Below are positions 34,247 to 44,429 of a stretch of DNA of 64,000 nucleotides, piece by piece (position 1 is the first letter of the stretch; each line of letters begins with the position of its first letter). The stretch covers positions 62,001 through 126,000 of the forward strand of contig NZ_WSSB01000004.1 of assembly GCF_009831765.1 (NCBI RefSeq). The letters run 5' to 3'. This stretch comes from Craterilacuibacter sinensis (lineage in GTDB: Bacteria; Pseudomonadota; Gammaproteobacteria; Burkholderiales; Chromobacteriaceae). A program made the position numbers and the translations under genes. Below the pieces are notes generated by a model. It was not told the origin of the DNA, did no database searches, and saw nothing but the letters and a program-made list of their open reading frames with translations.

Positions 34247-35158
34247 GTGTCTTCATTGCTGCGTCTGCCACCGCTCAATGCCGTGCGTGCATTCGAGGCG
34301 GCTGCCCGTCAGGGAAGTTTTGTCGCCGCCGCGGCAGAGTTGCATGTGACCCAGCCGGCGATCGGTCGCCATATCAAGCTGCTGGAAGATAGGCTGGGTG
34401 TCAGGTTGTTCGAGCGCACCCCGAGAGGCGTGGTTTTGACGAGGCAAGGGCAGTGCTACTACGCGGCTGTGAGCATCGCGTTGCAGCAGATTGCGCGTGC
34501 CGGTGCCGATTTGCTGCCTCCGTCGACAGAGCGCTGGTTGCGCCTGCTGGTCGTTCCCGGCTTTGCGACCCGCTGGCTAAACCGCCATTTGCGGGAGTTG
34601 GCTGTCCTGCGTCCCGGGCTACGCATTTCAGTCGAGCCAGATGCCACCTTCACTTCCATCGAACCTGGACGGGCCGACCTGGCCATCGCGTTTGGCGGGC
34701 CCCACGATTTTGAGGGGAACGTCATGACCTTGGCGCGACCGCGCGTGTTTCCGGTGTGCTCGCCGGCTTTTCTGCTGGAGCAGGCATCGCTGTTGCAGCC
34801 GTCGGATTTGCTGTCGCAGAAGCTGGTGCATGAAGACGATGGCTGGTGGTGGACCTGCTGGTTTGCGGCTTTTGGCGTGAAGGCGCAACTCGCGCCCGAT
34901 ATTTCATTTCTAAGCGCAGACCATGCGATTGACGTCGCGCTCGCCGGTGGCGGTATCGCGCTAGCCAACGAAATACTGGTGGCCGACGAGTTGCGCAGTG
35001 GCCGGCTGCAGGTAGCGATTGCCGACAGCGTACAGCTAGAGGGCTATCAGTTGCTGCTGCCCGCAGGAGATCCGAGCGATGATGTCCGCTGGTTTTGCGC
35101 GTGGTTGAGGGAAATTCTGCAGCAGGATTTTCCGGCTGCTTGTGGGCAAATGGTCTGA
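34247..35158 (+). CDS. LysR family transcriptional regulator (GcvA-like)
   Basis: 303 residues. The N-terminal winged helix-turn-helix reads LNAVRAFEAAARQGSFVAAAAELHVTQPAIGRHIKLLEDRLG, then FERTPRGVVLTRQG; the substrate-binding domain covers about 90-295 (PGLRISVEPD..., DLAIAFGG, GGGIALANEILVADEL). This resembles the GcvA/AmpR-type subgroup. The GTG at 34247 has GGAGG five bases upstream, better than any ATG. Divergent to the amine-oxidase operon and upstream of the aldehyde dehydrogenase, so it probably controls both; inducer likely an amine. Confidence 0.9.
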   Translation: MSSLLRLPPLNAVRAFEAAARQGSFVAAAAELHVTQPAIGRHIKLLEDRLGVRLFERTPRGVVLTRQGQCYYAAVSIALQQIARAGADLLPPSTERWLRLLVVPGFATRWLNRHLRELAVLRPGLRISVEPDATFTSIEPGRADLAIAFGGPHDFEGNVMTLARPRVFPVCSPAFLLEQASLLQPSDLLSQKLVHEDDGWWWTCWFAAFGVKAQLAPDISFLSADHAIDVALAGGGIALANEILVADELRSGRLQVAIADSVQLEGYQLLLPAGDPSDDVRWFCAWLREILQQDFPAACGQMV

Positions 35159-35290
35159 TGGGCTCGCTGCTATCAAAAAAGTTAACTCCTGCTTCAGTTA
35201 ATGTTGGTTGTTCTGCGCGGACAGCTGCTGCATGGTTATGCCAAGCCCGCCCGGATAGAGGCGGCTGCCATACAGCGGAGAACACAACAT

Positions 35291-36790
35291 ATGACCGAAG
35301 CGGAATGCAAGCTCAGCGAGCTATCTGGAAAACATTATCTGGACGGTGCCTACTGTCTCGGGCAAGGGGTACGCCACGATGTTATCGACCCGGCGACCGA
35401 GATGGTCATCGGCCAGTATGCACAGGCGACGCCCGGGGAAATCAGCCATGCCGTAGCGGTGGCCAATCGCGCGGCCCGCGCATGGTGGGCGCTGAGCGCG
35501 CCTGAGCGCACGCAGGCCTTGCACGAGGTGGCACGCAAGCTGATAGCCGGTGCGGCGCGTCTGGGGGAGGCGCTGACCCGCGAGATGGGCAAGCCCTACC
35601 GCGAGTCGCACTGGGAGGCGGGCGCTGGCGCAAGCGCTTTTGCGTATTACGCCGAGCTGGCACGCCATGATTCGGGCCGGGTGGCGGCGCCTGCCGTGGC
35701 CGGCCAGCTGCAGATGGTACTCAAAGAGCCGCTGGGGGTGGTGGTCTCCATTGTCCCCTACAACTTTCCCTGTCTGTTGTTTGCCTGGCAGGCGGCTGCC
35801 GCGCTTGCCGCCGGCAACGCCGTCATCGTCAAGCCTTCCGAGCTGACGTCGCTGTCCTTATTGCTGATGCTTGAAGCGTTCGATCATTTGCCTGCCGGGC
35901 TGGTGCAACTCGTGTGCGGGGATGCGGAAGTTGGCCGCCAGCTGGTCGCCGACCGCGATACCCATGCCGTTGCCTTCACTGGCAGCGTGTCGGCGGCGCA
36001 GGCCGTCGCCCGCAGTGCAGCGGAACGCTTCAAACCCGTGCTGATCGAGGCTTCCGGAAACGATCCGCTGATCGTGATGCCGTCCGCCGATATCCGCGTG
36101 GCGGCCAGGGCCGCAGCCTTTGCCGCCTTCCTCAATTGTGGTCAGGTGTGCACATCGGCCGAGCGCCTGTATGTGCACGAAGCCGTATACGACGAGTTTG
36201 TCGAAGCGCTGGTCTACGAGGCGAGACAGTTGCGCGTCGGACATGGCTTGGGCAAGGTGGATCTTGGCCCGATGGTTTCCCGGCGCGAACGGGACCGCGT
36301 CGAGTCGGTGGTCGCGCACGCCCTGGAACAGGGCGCCCGCCTGCGTTGCGGTGGTCATCGTCCGCCAAGGCTGGAGCGTGGCTGGTTCTATTTGCCGACT
36401 GTTCTCGAAGTGACACACGAGATGGACATCATGCATGCCGAGATTTTTGGCCCTCTCGCCCCCGTGTGCAAGGTCGCGAGTCTGGACGAGGCAATCCGGC
36501 TGGCCAACGACTCCGAGTTCGGGTTGGGTGCCAACATTTTCACCCGTGACCTTTCCGAGGCGATGCGGGCCATTGGCGAGATCGAGTCCGGCATCGTCTG
36601 GGTGAATACGCCGCTCAATGACAACGACGCGATCCCGTTCGGCGGGCGCAAGCTGACCGGTAGCGGCCGCGAGCTGGGCGGCGAGGGGCTCGAGCAATTC
36701 CGGCAGTCGAAGATGGTGATGATTTCCCCCGATTTGGCCGATGACCCGGAGTGGTTTCCCTATCCGGATCAGGACGCCTTCCCGTCTTAG
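35291..36790 (+). CDS. NAD(P)-dependent aldehyde dehydrogenase
   Basis: 499 residues, ALDH superfamily. Cofactor binding VVSIVPYNFPCLLFAWQAAAALAAGNAVIVKPSE, the glutamate region LIEASGNDPLIV (usual ELGGKNP, here with Ser and Asp changes) and the nucleophile in NCGQVCTSAERL are intact. The C-terminal EIFGPLAPV and PFGGRKLTGSGRELGGEG follow. GGAG lies ten bases before the ATG at 35291. Expected to oxidise the amino-aldehyde made by the neighbouring oxidases. Confidence 0.93.
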   Translation: MTEAECKLSELSGKHYLDGAYCLGQGVRHDVIDPATEMVIGQYAQATPGEISHAVAVANRAARAWWALSAPERTQALHEVARKLIAGAARLGEALTREMGKPYRESHWEAGAGASAFAYYAELARHDSGRVAAPAVAGQLQMVLKEPLGVVVSIVPYNFPCLLFAWQAAAALAAGNAVIVKPSELTSLSLLLMLEAFDHLPAGLVQLVCGDAEVGRQLVADRDTHAVAFTGSVSAAQAVARSAAERFKPVLIEASGNDPLIVMPSADIRVAARAAAFAAFLNCGQVCTSAERLYVHEAVYDEFVEALVYEARQLRVGHGLGKVDLGPMVSRRERDRVESVVAHALEQGARLRCGGHRPPRLERGWFYLPTVLEVTHEMDIMHAEIFGPLAPVCKVASLDEAIRLANDSEFGLGANIFTRDLSEAMRAIGEIESGIVWVNTPLNDNDAIPFGGRKLTGSGRELGGEGLEQFRQSKMVMISPDLADDPEWFPYPDQDAFPS

Positions 36791-36879
36791 CTTTGCCGTT
36801 TTCCAGCTTGAGAGCCGGTGCAGTTGACCGGCTTTTCTTCATGCTTTTTTCCATCCATCGACCAATCCTGGGAATGAAA

Positions 36880-38295
36880 ATGAAAAAACACTTTTCCCGC
36901 CGCGACCTGCTGAAAGCAGGGGGGCTGCTGGCTGGCTCGGCCGCTGTGGCCGCTGCCTTGCCGTGGCTGTTTCCACCCCAACGCGCGCAATTCGACAACC
37001 ATCCGGGAGGCTGGGGCGGAGGTCCGTTTACGCCGGCTCCGCCATTGGCGGGTCGGGTCAAGGCCGATGTGGTGATTATCGGTGCGGGTTACACCGGCCT
37101 GGCGACTGCCTTGCATCTTGCCCGCCGAGATCCTGATCTGGACATTGTCGTTGTCGAGGCGCGCCAGCCCGGATATGGCGCGTCGGGGCGCAACGGTGGC
37201 ATGTTGCTGCCGCAGTTCGGTGAGGAAATGTTCGAGATGCCGGAGCAAGCCGCAGACCTGCAGCAGGCGTATGCGCTCACTGCCAACGCGATGCAGTCGA
37301 TGAAGCTGCTGGCGGACGCGAGTGGCGAGGACTGCGGCTTCAAGCTGGATGGATACTGCCTGGCCATCCTTGAGGAAGACGATCTGGCCTACTATCGCGA
37401 CTATGTGGCGCGTGCAGCCGGGTTGGGCATGAAACTTGAACTGTGGGATGCCGAGGCGGCGGAAGATGCGCTGGGCAGTCCGGCATTTGCTGGTGCAGTG
37501 TACGATCCTAAGGGCGGCCAAGTGCATGCAATGCGCTGGTTGCAAGTGCTGCACCGGGCAGCCCAGGCCGCAGGCGTCAAGATCTATGGTGACAGCCCGG
37601 TCACGCAGGTGCGCGAGGGAAAAGTGGTGCAGTTGCAGGTGGCTGGAGGCCGCGGAGTCGTCGAGGCCGAAGCGCTGGTGCTGGCGACTAACGGTTACAC
37701 GCCGGCACTGGGTTATTTTCAGGAGCGAGTGATGCCGGTGCACGCGCCGACAGGCATCACGCAGCCGCTGACCCCGGCACAACTCGAAGCCATGGGGTGG
37801 TCCAGCCGGCTGCCTTACTTCGATACCCGCAACTTCCTCTATCATCTGGTGCTGACCGACGATAACCGCATTGTGGTCGGGGGCGGGAATGCCCGCTACC
37901 AACTGGGGGCCGACCTGGCGTATGGCGGCAACCTGGAAGACGATGCCAAGATGATGCTGGCCGATATCAGCCGCCTGTACCCGCAGTTGAAAGGATTGCG
38001 TTTCGACAAGGTGTGGACTGGCGTGATGGGCGTGACCTACGACGGCATGGAGGGGGTCGGTGTGACGGGCGAGCACGAAAACATCTACTACGCGCTCGGC
38101 TACAACGGCCACGGCATCGTATTGAGCTACCTGTTTGGCGAAGCACTGGCCTATCTGTACCTCGACCAGCCGCATCCGCTTGAGCAGACGGGACATGTGA
38201 ACCATCCGCTGGCGTACATTCCGCCCGATCCTTACCGCTGGCTCGGGGCGAAGGGTACCATGGCCTACCTGCGCTGGCAGGACAGAGACTATTGA
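36880..38295 (+). CDS. Tat-exported DAO-family FAD-dependent oxidoreductase
   Basis: 471 residues. A twin-arginine signal SRRDLLKAGGLLAGSAAVAAAL marks export of the folded flavoprotein. The FAD fold VVIIGAGYTGLATALHLARRDPD starts near residue 65, then YGASGRNGGMLLPQFG and, at the C-terminus, YYALGYNGHGIVLSYLFGEALA. A paralogue of the cytosolic PuuB-like protein at 32793. GGGA six bases before the ATG at 36880 supports the start. It follows the ALDH by 89 bases, so the aldehyde it produces may be handed to that enzyme only after uptake. Confidence 0.88.
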   Translation: MKKHFSRRDLLKAGGLLAGSAAVAAALPWLFPPQRAQFDNHPGGWGGGPFTPAPPLAGRVKADVVIIGAGYTGLATALHLARRDPDLDIVVVEARQPGYGASGRNGGMLLPQFGEEMFEMPEQAADLQQAYALTANAMQSMKLLADASGEDCGFKLDGYCLAILEEDDLAYYRDYVARAAGLGMKLELWDAEAAEDALGSPAFAGAVYDPKGGQVHAMRWLQVLHRAAQAAGVKIYGDSPVTQVREGKVVQLQVAGGRGVVEAEALVLATNGYTPALGYFQERVMPVHAPTGITQPLTPAQLEAMGWSSRLPYFDTRNFLYHLVLTDDNRIVVGGGNARYQLGADLAYGGNLEDDAKMMLADISRLYPQLKGLRFDKVWTGVMGVTYDGMEGVGVTGEHENIYYALGYNGHGIVLSYLFGEALAYLYLDQPHPLEQTGHVNHPLAYIPPDPYRWLGAKGTMAYLRWQDRDY

Positions 38296-38311
38296 TGGCT
38301 GACCGTAAGCG

Positions 38312-39409
38312 TCAGCGCCGATCGATATTGGCGATGCTCATCAGCATGCCCATGCCGACTGCCAGCGAGACGGTAGCAGTGCCGCCGTAGGAGACAAAGG
38401 GTAGCGGCACACCAACCACCGGCAGGATGCCGGCCACCATGCCCATGTTGACGAAGGCGTACATAAAGAAGGTCAGCGTGATCGAGCCGGCCATCAGCCG
38501 GCCGTATAGCGTCTGGGCGCGGGCGGTAATCATTAGGCCGCGGCTGAGGATGGCCATATACAGCAGCAGCAGGATGAGATTGCCGGCCAGACCGAACTCT
38601 TCCGAGTAAACGGCGAAAATGAAGTCGGTGGTGCGCTCGGGGATGAATTCGAGGTGGGTCTGGGTGCCGGATAGCCAGCCCTTGCCCCACGGGCCGCCCG
38701 AGCCGATGGCGATGGTGGACTGGATGATGTGGTAGCCATCGCCTAGCGGATCTTGAGTCGGGTCGAGCAGGGTCAGCACGCGGCGGCGCTGATAGTCGTG
38801 CATGAAGTGCCAGACTAGCGGCAGGCTGGCCAAAAAGCCGGCCCCGGCGCCGAGTATGACCTTCCATGACAGGCCGGCGAAGAACAGTACGAACAGGCCC
38901 GAGGTCATGATCAGGGTGGCGGTGCCGAGGTCGGGCTGCTTGAGAATGAGTACGCCTGGCACCAGAATAATAGCCAGCCCCACCAGATAGTGCCACCAGC
39001 GGATCTGGCCTTCATTGTGCTGGAAGTACCAGGCCACCATCATCGGCAGCGCAATTTTCATGATCTCGGACGGCTGGATGCGCATGATGCCGAGGTTCAG
39101 CCAGCGTTGCGAACCGTTGACGATAATGCCGAACAGTTCGACCGCCACCAGCAGCAGCACGCCGACCAGATAGACCGGCGGCGCGAACATCATCACCGTC
39201 TGCGGCCGGCTCCAGGCCAGTAGCCACAAGATGCCGAACGACAGCGCACTATAGACCAGCTTGTTGTCTATCTTGCCGAAGGTTTCGTTGGATGCGGAAT
39301 ACAGTACCAGCAGGCTGAGGACAAACAGCAGGCCGAGAAACAGCATCAGCCAGGCATCAAGCGGCTGGATGATGCTGTGCCATAAGCGTTTAAGGGGATG
39401 GGGATGCAT
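38312..39409 (-). CDS. mrdB: Rod-shape peptidoglycan glycosyltransferase RodA
   Basis: SEDS-family glycan polymerase of the elongasome, partner of PBP2. 365 residues and about ten membrane helices. The SEDS segments NGSQRWLNLGIMRIQPSEIMKIALP, LLDPTQDPLGDGYHIIQSTIAIGSGG and PERTTDFIFAVYSEEFGLAGN are intact, and VGVPLPFVSYGGTATVSLA ends the family core. The ATG at 39409 (MHPHPLKRLWHS) has GAAGA upstream and overlaps the end of mrdA by 20 bases. Convergent with the Tat flavoprotein gene, 16 bases away. Confidence 0.95.
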   Translation of the reverse strand: MHPHPLKRLWHSIIQPLDAWLMLFLGLLFVLSLLVLYSASNETFGKIDNKLVYSALSFGILWLLAWSRPQTVMMFAPPVYLVGVLLLVAVELFGIIVNGSQRWLNLGIMRIQPSEIMKIALPMMVAWYFQHNEGQIRWWHYLVGLAIILVPGVLILKQPDLGTATLIMTSGLFVLFFAGLSWKVILGAGAGFLASLPLVWHFMHDYQRRRVLTLLDPTQDPLGDGYHIIQSTIAIGSGGPWGKGWLSGTQTHLEFIPERTTDFIFAVYSEEFGLAGNLILLLLYMAILSRGLMITARAQTLYGRLMAGSITLTFFMYAFVNMGMVAGILPVVGVPLPFVSYGGTATVSLAVGMGMLMSIANIDRR

Positions 39410-41378
39410 GGGTCTTCTTATTCGGGACTGGCGCACTGGCTTCTGACACGCCGCTGTCCGGTGTTTCTGCTTGCGCCATAGTTTGCAGGAGGGCGTTTAC
39501 GTCGGCCGGCACTTTGCCGGTCAGATAGTAATCAATGACACCGCGTGCCACCGGTGCGGCTGCGGCAGCGCCGAAGCCGGCATTCTCCACGATTACCGCG
39601 ACGGCGATGGTCGGCTTTTCCGCCGGTGCAAAGGCAATAAACCACGAATGATCGCGGTGCTGCTCGGCAAGCGCGCCGGCATTGTATTTGGCGCCCTGCT
39701 TGATCTGTACCACCTGCGCGGTGCCGGTTTTGCCGGCCATGCGGTAAGTCAGGTTTTGTCCCAGACGCCAGGCGGTGCCGCCAGGCTTGAGCACGCCTTC
39801 CATGGCCTGCTTGATGTAGTCGTAGTTTTGCTGTTTGAAGGCGAGCTGACGTTGCGGCCTGGCTTCCACCAACTGTACCTTGCCGCTTTTGCTGTCGGTG
39901 ATGGTCTGCACCAGATGCGGTTTGAACACCTTGCCGTCGGCGGCCAGTATCGCGGTGGCGTTGGCCATCTGTAGCGGGGTATACGCATTGAAACCCTGGC
40001 CGATACCGATGCTGACCACGTCGGCCGGAATCCAGCGCTGGTACTCCGGCTTCATCTTCGAGAAGCGCTTGGCTTTCCATTCTTTCGATGGCAGCACGCC
40101 GATGGCCTCGCCATCTAGGTCGATGCCGGTCCGGCTGCCCAGACCGAACTGGCCCAGTACCGGATGGATACGGTCTATGCCCATATCCCATGCCAGCTTG
40201 TAGAAAAAGGTATCACTGGAAACGGCGATGGCCTTGGACAGGTTGGCCGAGCCGTTGCCGGAGGGTTTGCTGTCGCGAAAGCGGTGGCTGGAGCCGGGCA
40301 GGGTGAAGTAACCGGGCGCACCGCGCACTTCATTGGGGCCGATGGCACCGGTTTCCAGCGCCGCCATGCCCATAAACGGCTTGAAGGTGGAGCCCGGCGG
40401 GTACAGGCCGCGCAGTGCACGGTTGATCAGCGGCTTCTGCCAGTCTTCGTTGAGGTTCTTCCAGCTTTGGGTGTCGATGCCGTCGATAAACAGCCCGGGG
40501 TCGAAGCCGGGTTTGGACAAGAGGGCCAGTACGCCGCCGGTTTGCGGGTCTATTGCCACCAGTGCGCCACGGCGCTGGCCGAACAGCTTGTCGGCGACGT
40601 CCTGCAGGCGGATGTCGAGTGCCAGTTTGAGGTCATTGCCGTTTTTGGGCGGGGTGCGCTTGAGGCTGCGGATGGCGCGGCCCAGATAATCGGTTTCGAC
40701 TTCTTCGAAGCCCGGTATGCCGCGCAGTTCGTCTTCATAGACTTTTTCCAGCCCCAACTTGCCGATATGGGTCGCGCCGCGATAGTTGGCAGTCTTCTGT
40801 TCTTCGGCAATATTTTCCTTGTCGCGCGGACCGATACGGCCGATATAACCCAGTACATGGCTGGTCAGCTCCTTGTACGGATAGTCGCGGAACAGGCGGG
40901 CTTTGACTTCGACGCCGGGCAGGCGATAGCCGTTGGCGGCCACGCGAGCGGCCTCTTCGTCCGACAGCTTCATCTTCAGGACCGAAGGTTCGAACTTCTT
41001 GTTTTCGCTGAGAAACTTCCTGAAGCGCTTCATATCGCGCGGGGTCAGTTCGACCAGCGTACCCAGTTGGACCACCATTGCTTCCAGATCACCGGTTTTG
41101 GACGGGGTGATTTCCAGCGTATAGGCAGAATAATTTTGCGCCAGTACGATGCCGTTACGGTCGGTAATCAGGCCGCGGTTGGGCTGCACCGGCACCAGCG
41201 AGATCGAATTGTTTTGCGCCAGCGTCGAGTAGTGGTCGTACTGTATCACCTGCAGCCAGACGAAACGCCCGGCCAGCACCAGAAACATCAGCAGCATGAA
41301 CAGGAGAGCCACGACCAGGCGCAACTGGAACTGGTTATCGTCGGCGCGTGGTGTTTTCAAACGGGTAGGGCGGGGCAT
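39390..41378 (-). CDS. mrdA: Penicillin-binding protein 2 (elongasome transpeptidase)
   Basis: Class B PBP, 662 residues: one membrane helix (about 20-45), a pedestal/dimerisation domain, and the transpeptidase. The active serine is Ser330 in YPPGSTFKP; SSDTFF takes the place of the SxN motif, as usual in PBP2, and AGKTGTAQV is the KTG motif. It cross-links lateral-wall peptidoglycan with RodA and MreBCD. The acidic/Pro-rich tail (ETPDSGVSEASAPVPNKKT) is longer than in E. coli. 12 bases separate it from mreD. Confidence 0.96.
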   Translation of the reverse strand: MPRPTRLKTPRADDNQFQLRLVVALLFMLLMFLVLAGRFVWLQVIQYDHYSTLAQNNSISLVPVQPNRGLITDRNGIVLAQNYSAYTLEITPSKTGDLEAMVVQLGTLVELTPRDMKRFRKFLSENKKFEPSVLKMKLSDEEAARVAANGYRLPGVEVKARLFRDYPYKELTSHVLGYIGRIGPRDKENIAEEQKTANYRGATHIGKLGLEKVYEDELRGIPGFEEVETDYLGRAIRSLKRTPPKNGNDLKLALDIRLQDVADKLFGQRRGALVAIDPQTGGVLALLSKPGFDPGLFIDGIDTQSWKNLNEDWQKPLINRALRGLYPPGSTFKPFMGMAALETGAIGPNEVRGAPGYFTLPGSSHRFRDSKPSGNGSANLSKAIAVSSDTFFYKLAWDMGIDRIHPVLGQFGLGSRTGIDLDGEAIGVLPSKEWKAKRFSKMKPEYQRWIPADVVSIGIGQGFNAYTPLQMANATAILAADGKVFKPHLVQTITDSKSGKVQLVEARPQRQLAFKQQNYDYIKQAMEGVLKPGGTAWRLGQNLTYRMAGKTGTAQVVQIKQGAKYNAGALAEQHRDHSWFIAFAPAEKPTIAVAVIVENAGFGAAAAAPVARGVIDYYLTGKVPADVNALLQTMAQAETPDSGVSEASAPVPNKKTHASPSP

Positions 41379-41390
41379 GTGGCGCGTGAC

Positions 41391-41891
41391 CTAGTGCTTC
41401 TGGCGGTAAGGGGCGAGCAGAACCTTGGTCAGCAAAGGCCAGAGCAAGGCACCGATCAGCGGCGGCAGGAAATAATGCCAGCCGACAAAGGCGGCACCCG
41501 TGGCCATGCGTGCCAGTACCATAATGATCTGGTTGGTCAGTAAGAGCGCGAGCACGACCAGCGATTGCTGGCCCAGATTGAACATCACCAGCTGGCGCTG
41601 GCGCATCTGTGCCAGATAGCAGCTGATGGAATAGGCCAGTGCATGCTGACCGAACAGGCCGGCGGTGGCAATGTCGGCAATCAGCCCGATGGTAAAACCG
41701 GTGCCGACACCGACCAGACGCGGCTGGTTGATCGCCCAGTAAATAAGCAGCAAACCGACAAAGTCGGGCATCCAGCGTGTGGAGCCGACCGGCAAAGGAA
41801 TCAGCTCGGCCGTGATGGCCAGAGCAAAGCTCAGATAGATCAGGCGCAGATTGACGGGTTTGAGCAGTTCTTGCGGGTGGTCAAGCGACAT
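41391..41891 (-). CDS. mreD: Rod shape-determining protein MreD
   Basis: 166-residue inner-membrane protein with five or six helices, including IYLSFALAITAELIPLPVGSTRWMPDFVGLLLIYWAI. The MPDFVGLLLIYW segment near the N-terminus is characteristic. Links MreC to the membrane part of the elongasome. The start at 41891 lies six bases after mreC. Confidence 0.92.
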   Translation of the reverse strand: MSLDHPQELLKPVNLRLIYLSFALAITAELIPLPVGSTRWMPDFVGLLLIYWAINQPRLVGVGTGFTIGLIADIATAGLFGQHALAYSISCYLAQMRQRQLVMFNLGQQSLVVLALLLTNQIIMVLARMATGAAFVGWHYFLPPLIGALLWPLLTKVLLAPYRQKH

Positions 41892-41897
41892 GCGGCA

Positions 41898-42785
41898 TTA
41901 TCCTGGAGGCGGTGTGGCAGTAGCCGGTGCCGAGGCAGGCTGTACTGCTGCCGGCACGGTACGTACCGGTAGCGCCAGTACAAAGCGGCCATGATCGATA
42001 CCGCCTAATGGTGTACTGGTAATGCGGGCAAAGGATGCACCCGAGCCGCGTTCTACTGCCGTCACTTTTGCAACCGGCAGGCCGGCCGGATACAGGCCGT
42101 CTATGCCCGACGTTTGCAGCAGGTCGCCGGGTTTGATGTCGGCGGCCGGTGGCAGATAACGCACCTCGACGCCGCCGCCATAGCCGTACAGTATGGCGCG
42201 CACACCGGTGCGCTGGATCATGACCGGTACCATCTGGTGCTTGTCGGTAACCAGCGTGACCTCGGCTGACAAAGGCTGTACCCGGGTGACCTGACCGATC
42301 AGGCCGGCTTCGTCGAGCACCGGTTGGCCAGTGCTCAAGCCGGCATCCTCGCCCTTGTCGATAATGATCTTGTGCGAGAACGGATCGCGCCCGGTGTATA
42401 GCACCTCGGCGATCTGGCCCTGATCGTTACGGCTGATGCGCAACTGGTTGGTCTTTTTCAGTTCGTTCAGGTCGCGCTCGGCGGCTTGCAGGCGCACGAT
42501 TTGCGCCGCCAGTGCCAGCTGGCGGTTTTTCAGCTCGTCATTTTCCGTTTTCAGTTCGGCCTGACGGACAAAAAAATCCCCGACATGCCGTGCGGCCGAC
42601 ACAGGCAGGTTGACCGCCTGTTGCAGCGGATAAAGCGCGACCGACAGCCCTTCGCGGCTGCGCTCCATCAGGCCGAACTGGCTATCGCCGACCAGCAGGG
42701 CGAGAGACAGCGTGACACTGATGGCAAGACGCGCGACCGGCGAAGGTCCGTGATGGAAAAAGCTGGGCGTATTGGAAAATTCCAT
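41898..42785 (-). CDS. mreC: Rod shape-determining protein MreC
   Basis: 295 residues: one N-terminal membrane helix (LAISVTLSLALLVGDS), a coiled coil (about 70-110, ELKTENDELKNRQLALAAQIVRLQ) and two periplasmic beta domains with the conserved GRDPFSHKIIIDKGEDAGLSTGQPV. It activates PBP2-RodA from the periplasm. A Pro/Ala-rich C-terminal tail (VPAAVQPASAPATATPPPG) is of low complexity. Lies between mreB and mreD in the same operon. Confidence 0.94.
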   Translation of the reverse strand: MEFSNTPSFFHHGPSPVARLAISVTLSLALLVGDSQFGLMERSREGLSVALYPLQQAVNLPVSAARHVGDFFVRQAELKTENDELKNRQLALAAQIVRLQAAERDLNELKKTNQLRISRNDQGQIAEVLYTGRDPFSHKIIIDKGEDAGLSTGQPVLDEAGLIGQVTRVQPLSAEVTLVTDKHQMVPVMIQRTGVRAILYGYGGGVEVRYLPPAADIKPGDLLQTSGIDGLYPAGLPVAKVTAVERGSGASFARITSTPLGGIDHGRFVLALPVRTVPAAVQPASAPATATPPPG

Positions 42786-42832
42786 AGGGCAAGGCGGGCG
42801 CGCTCAGCGAGTGCGCCCTGTTCCGGCTTCGC

Positions 42833-43879
<1,047 letters not shown>

Positions 43880-44070
43880 TCATCCTGCAATCTGTGTGGG
43901 CACGCTTGTGTAAGCGCACCCATGAATTCTGTATATGCCGAAGGCGGAGGGGCGGGCTGCTATTCCGGCGTATTTTCCACTGCCCCGTACCGCCGTCGAT
44001 CTTGGGTGAAACTAACCGCCTATGATACCCTATTACGCTTGAAAAATTAAAGACTTTGACCGAGGTTGCC

Positions 44071-44358
44071 ATGTCGCTGACGCATCAGGACGTCGCGCGT
44101 ATCGCCCAGCTTTCCCGCATCGCAGTGACCGAAGCGGAAATCGAGGCGGTTGGCGCGCAGCTTAATAATATTTTTGGCCTGATCGAGAAGATGCAGGCCG
44201 TGAACACCGACGGCATCGAGCCTATGGCCCACCCGCAGGATGTCAGTCTGCGCCTGCGCGAGGATGTCGTAACCGAGACCAACCACCGTGATGCCTATCA
44301 GGCGGTCGCGCCGCTGGTGGAAAAGGGTCTGTTCCTTGTGCCCAAGGTGATCGAGTAA
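44071..44358 (+). CDS. gatC: Asp/Glu-tRNA amidotransferase subunit C
   Basis: 95 residues, the small subunit that stabilises GatA-GatB. The GatC start MSLTHQDVARIAQLSRIAVTEAEIEAV and HPQDVSLRLREDVVTE are typical. GAGG five bases upstream fixes the ATG at 44071. The complex amidates mischarged Glu-tRNA(Gln) and/or Asp-tRNA(Asn). First gene of gatCAB, divergent from mreB. Confidence 0.94.
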   Translation: MSLTHQDVARIAQLSRIAVTEAEIEAVGAQLNNIFGLIEKMQAVNTDGIEPMAHPQDVSLRLREDVVTETNHRDAYQAVAPLVEKGLFLVPKVIE

Positions 44359-44429
44359 ACGCCGGCAACAAGCCGTCTGACTCCGCATGGCCTGTGCGCC
44401 ATGCGTGCTAACCGGATTTAGAAAACGAC

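Noticed and set aside
36787-38205. 472-codon minus-strand frame opposite the Tat flavoprotein
   Set aside because: Low-complexity His/Gln/Arg-rich translation with no domain; shadow.
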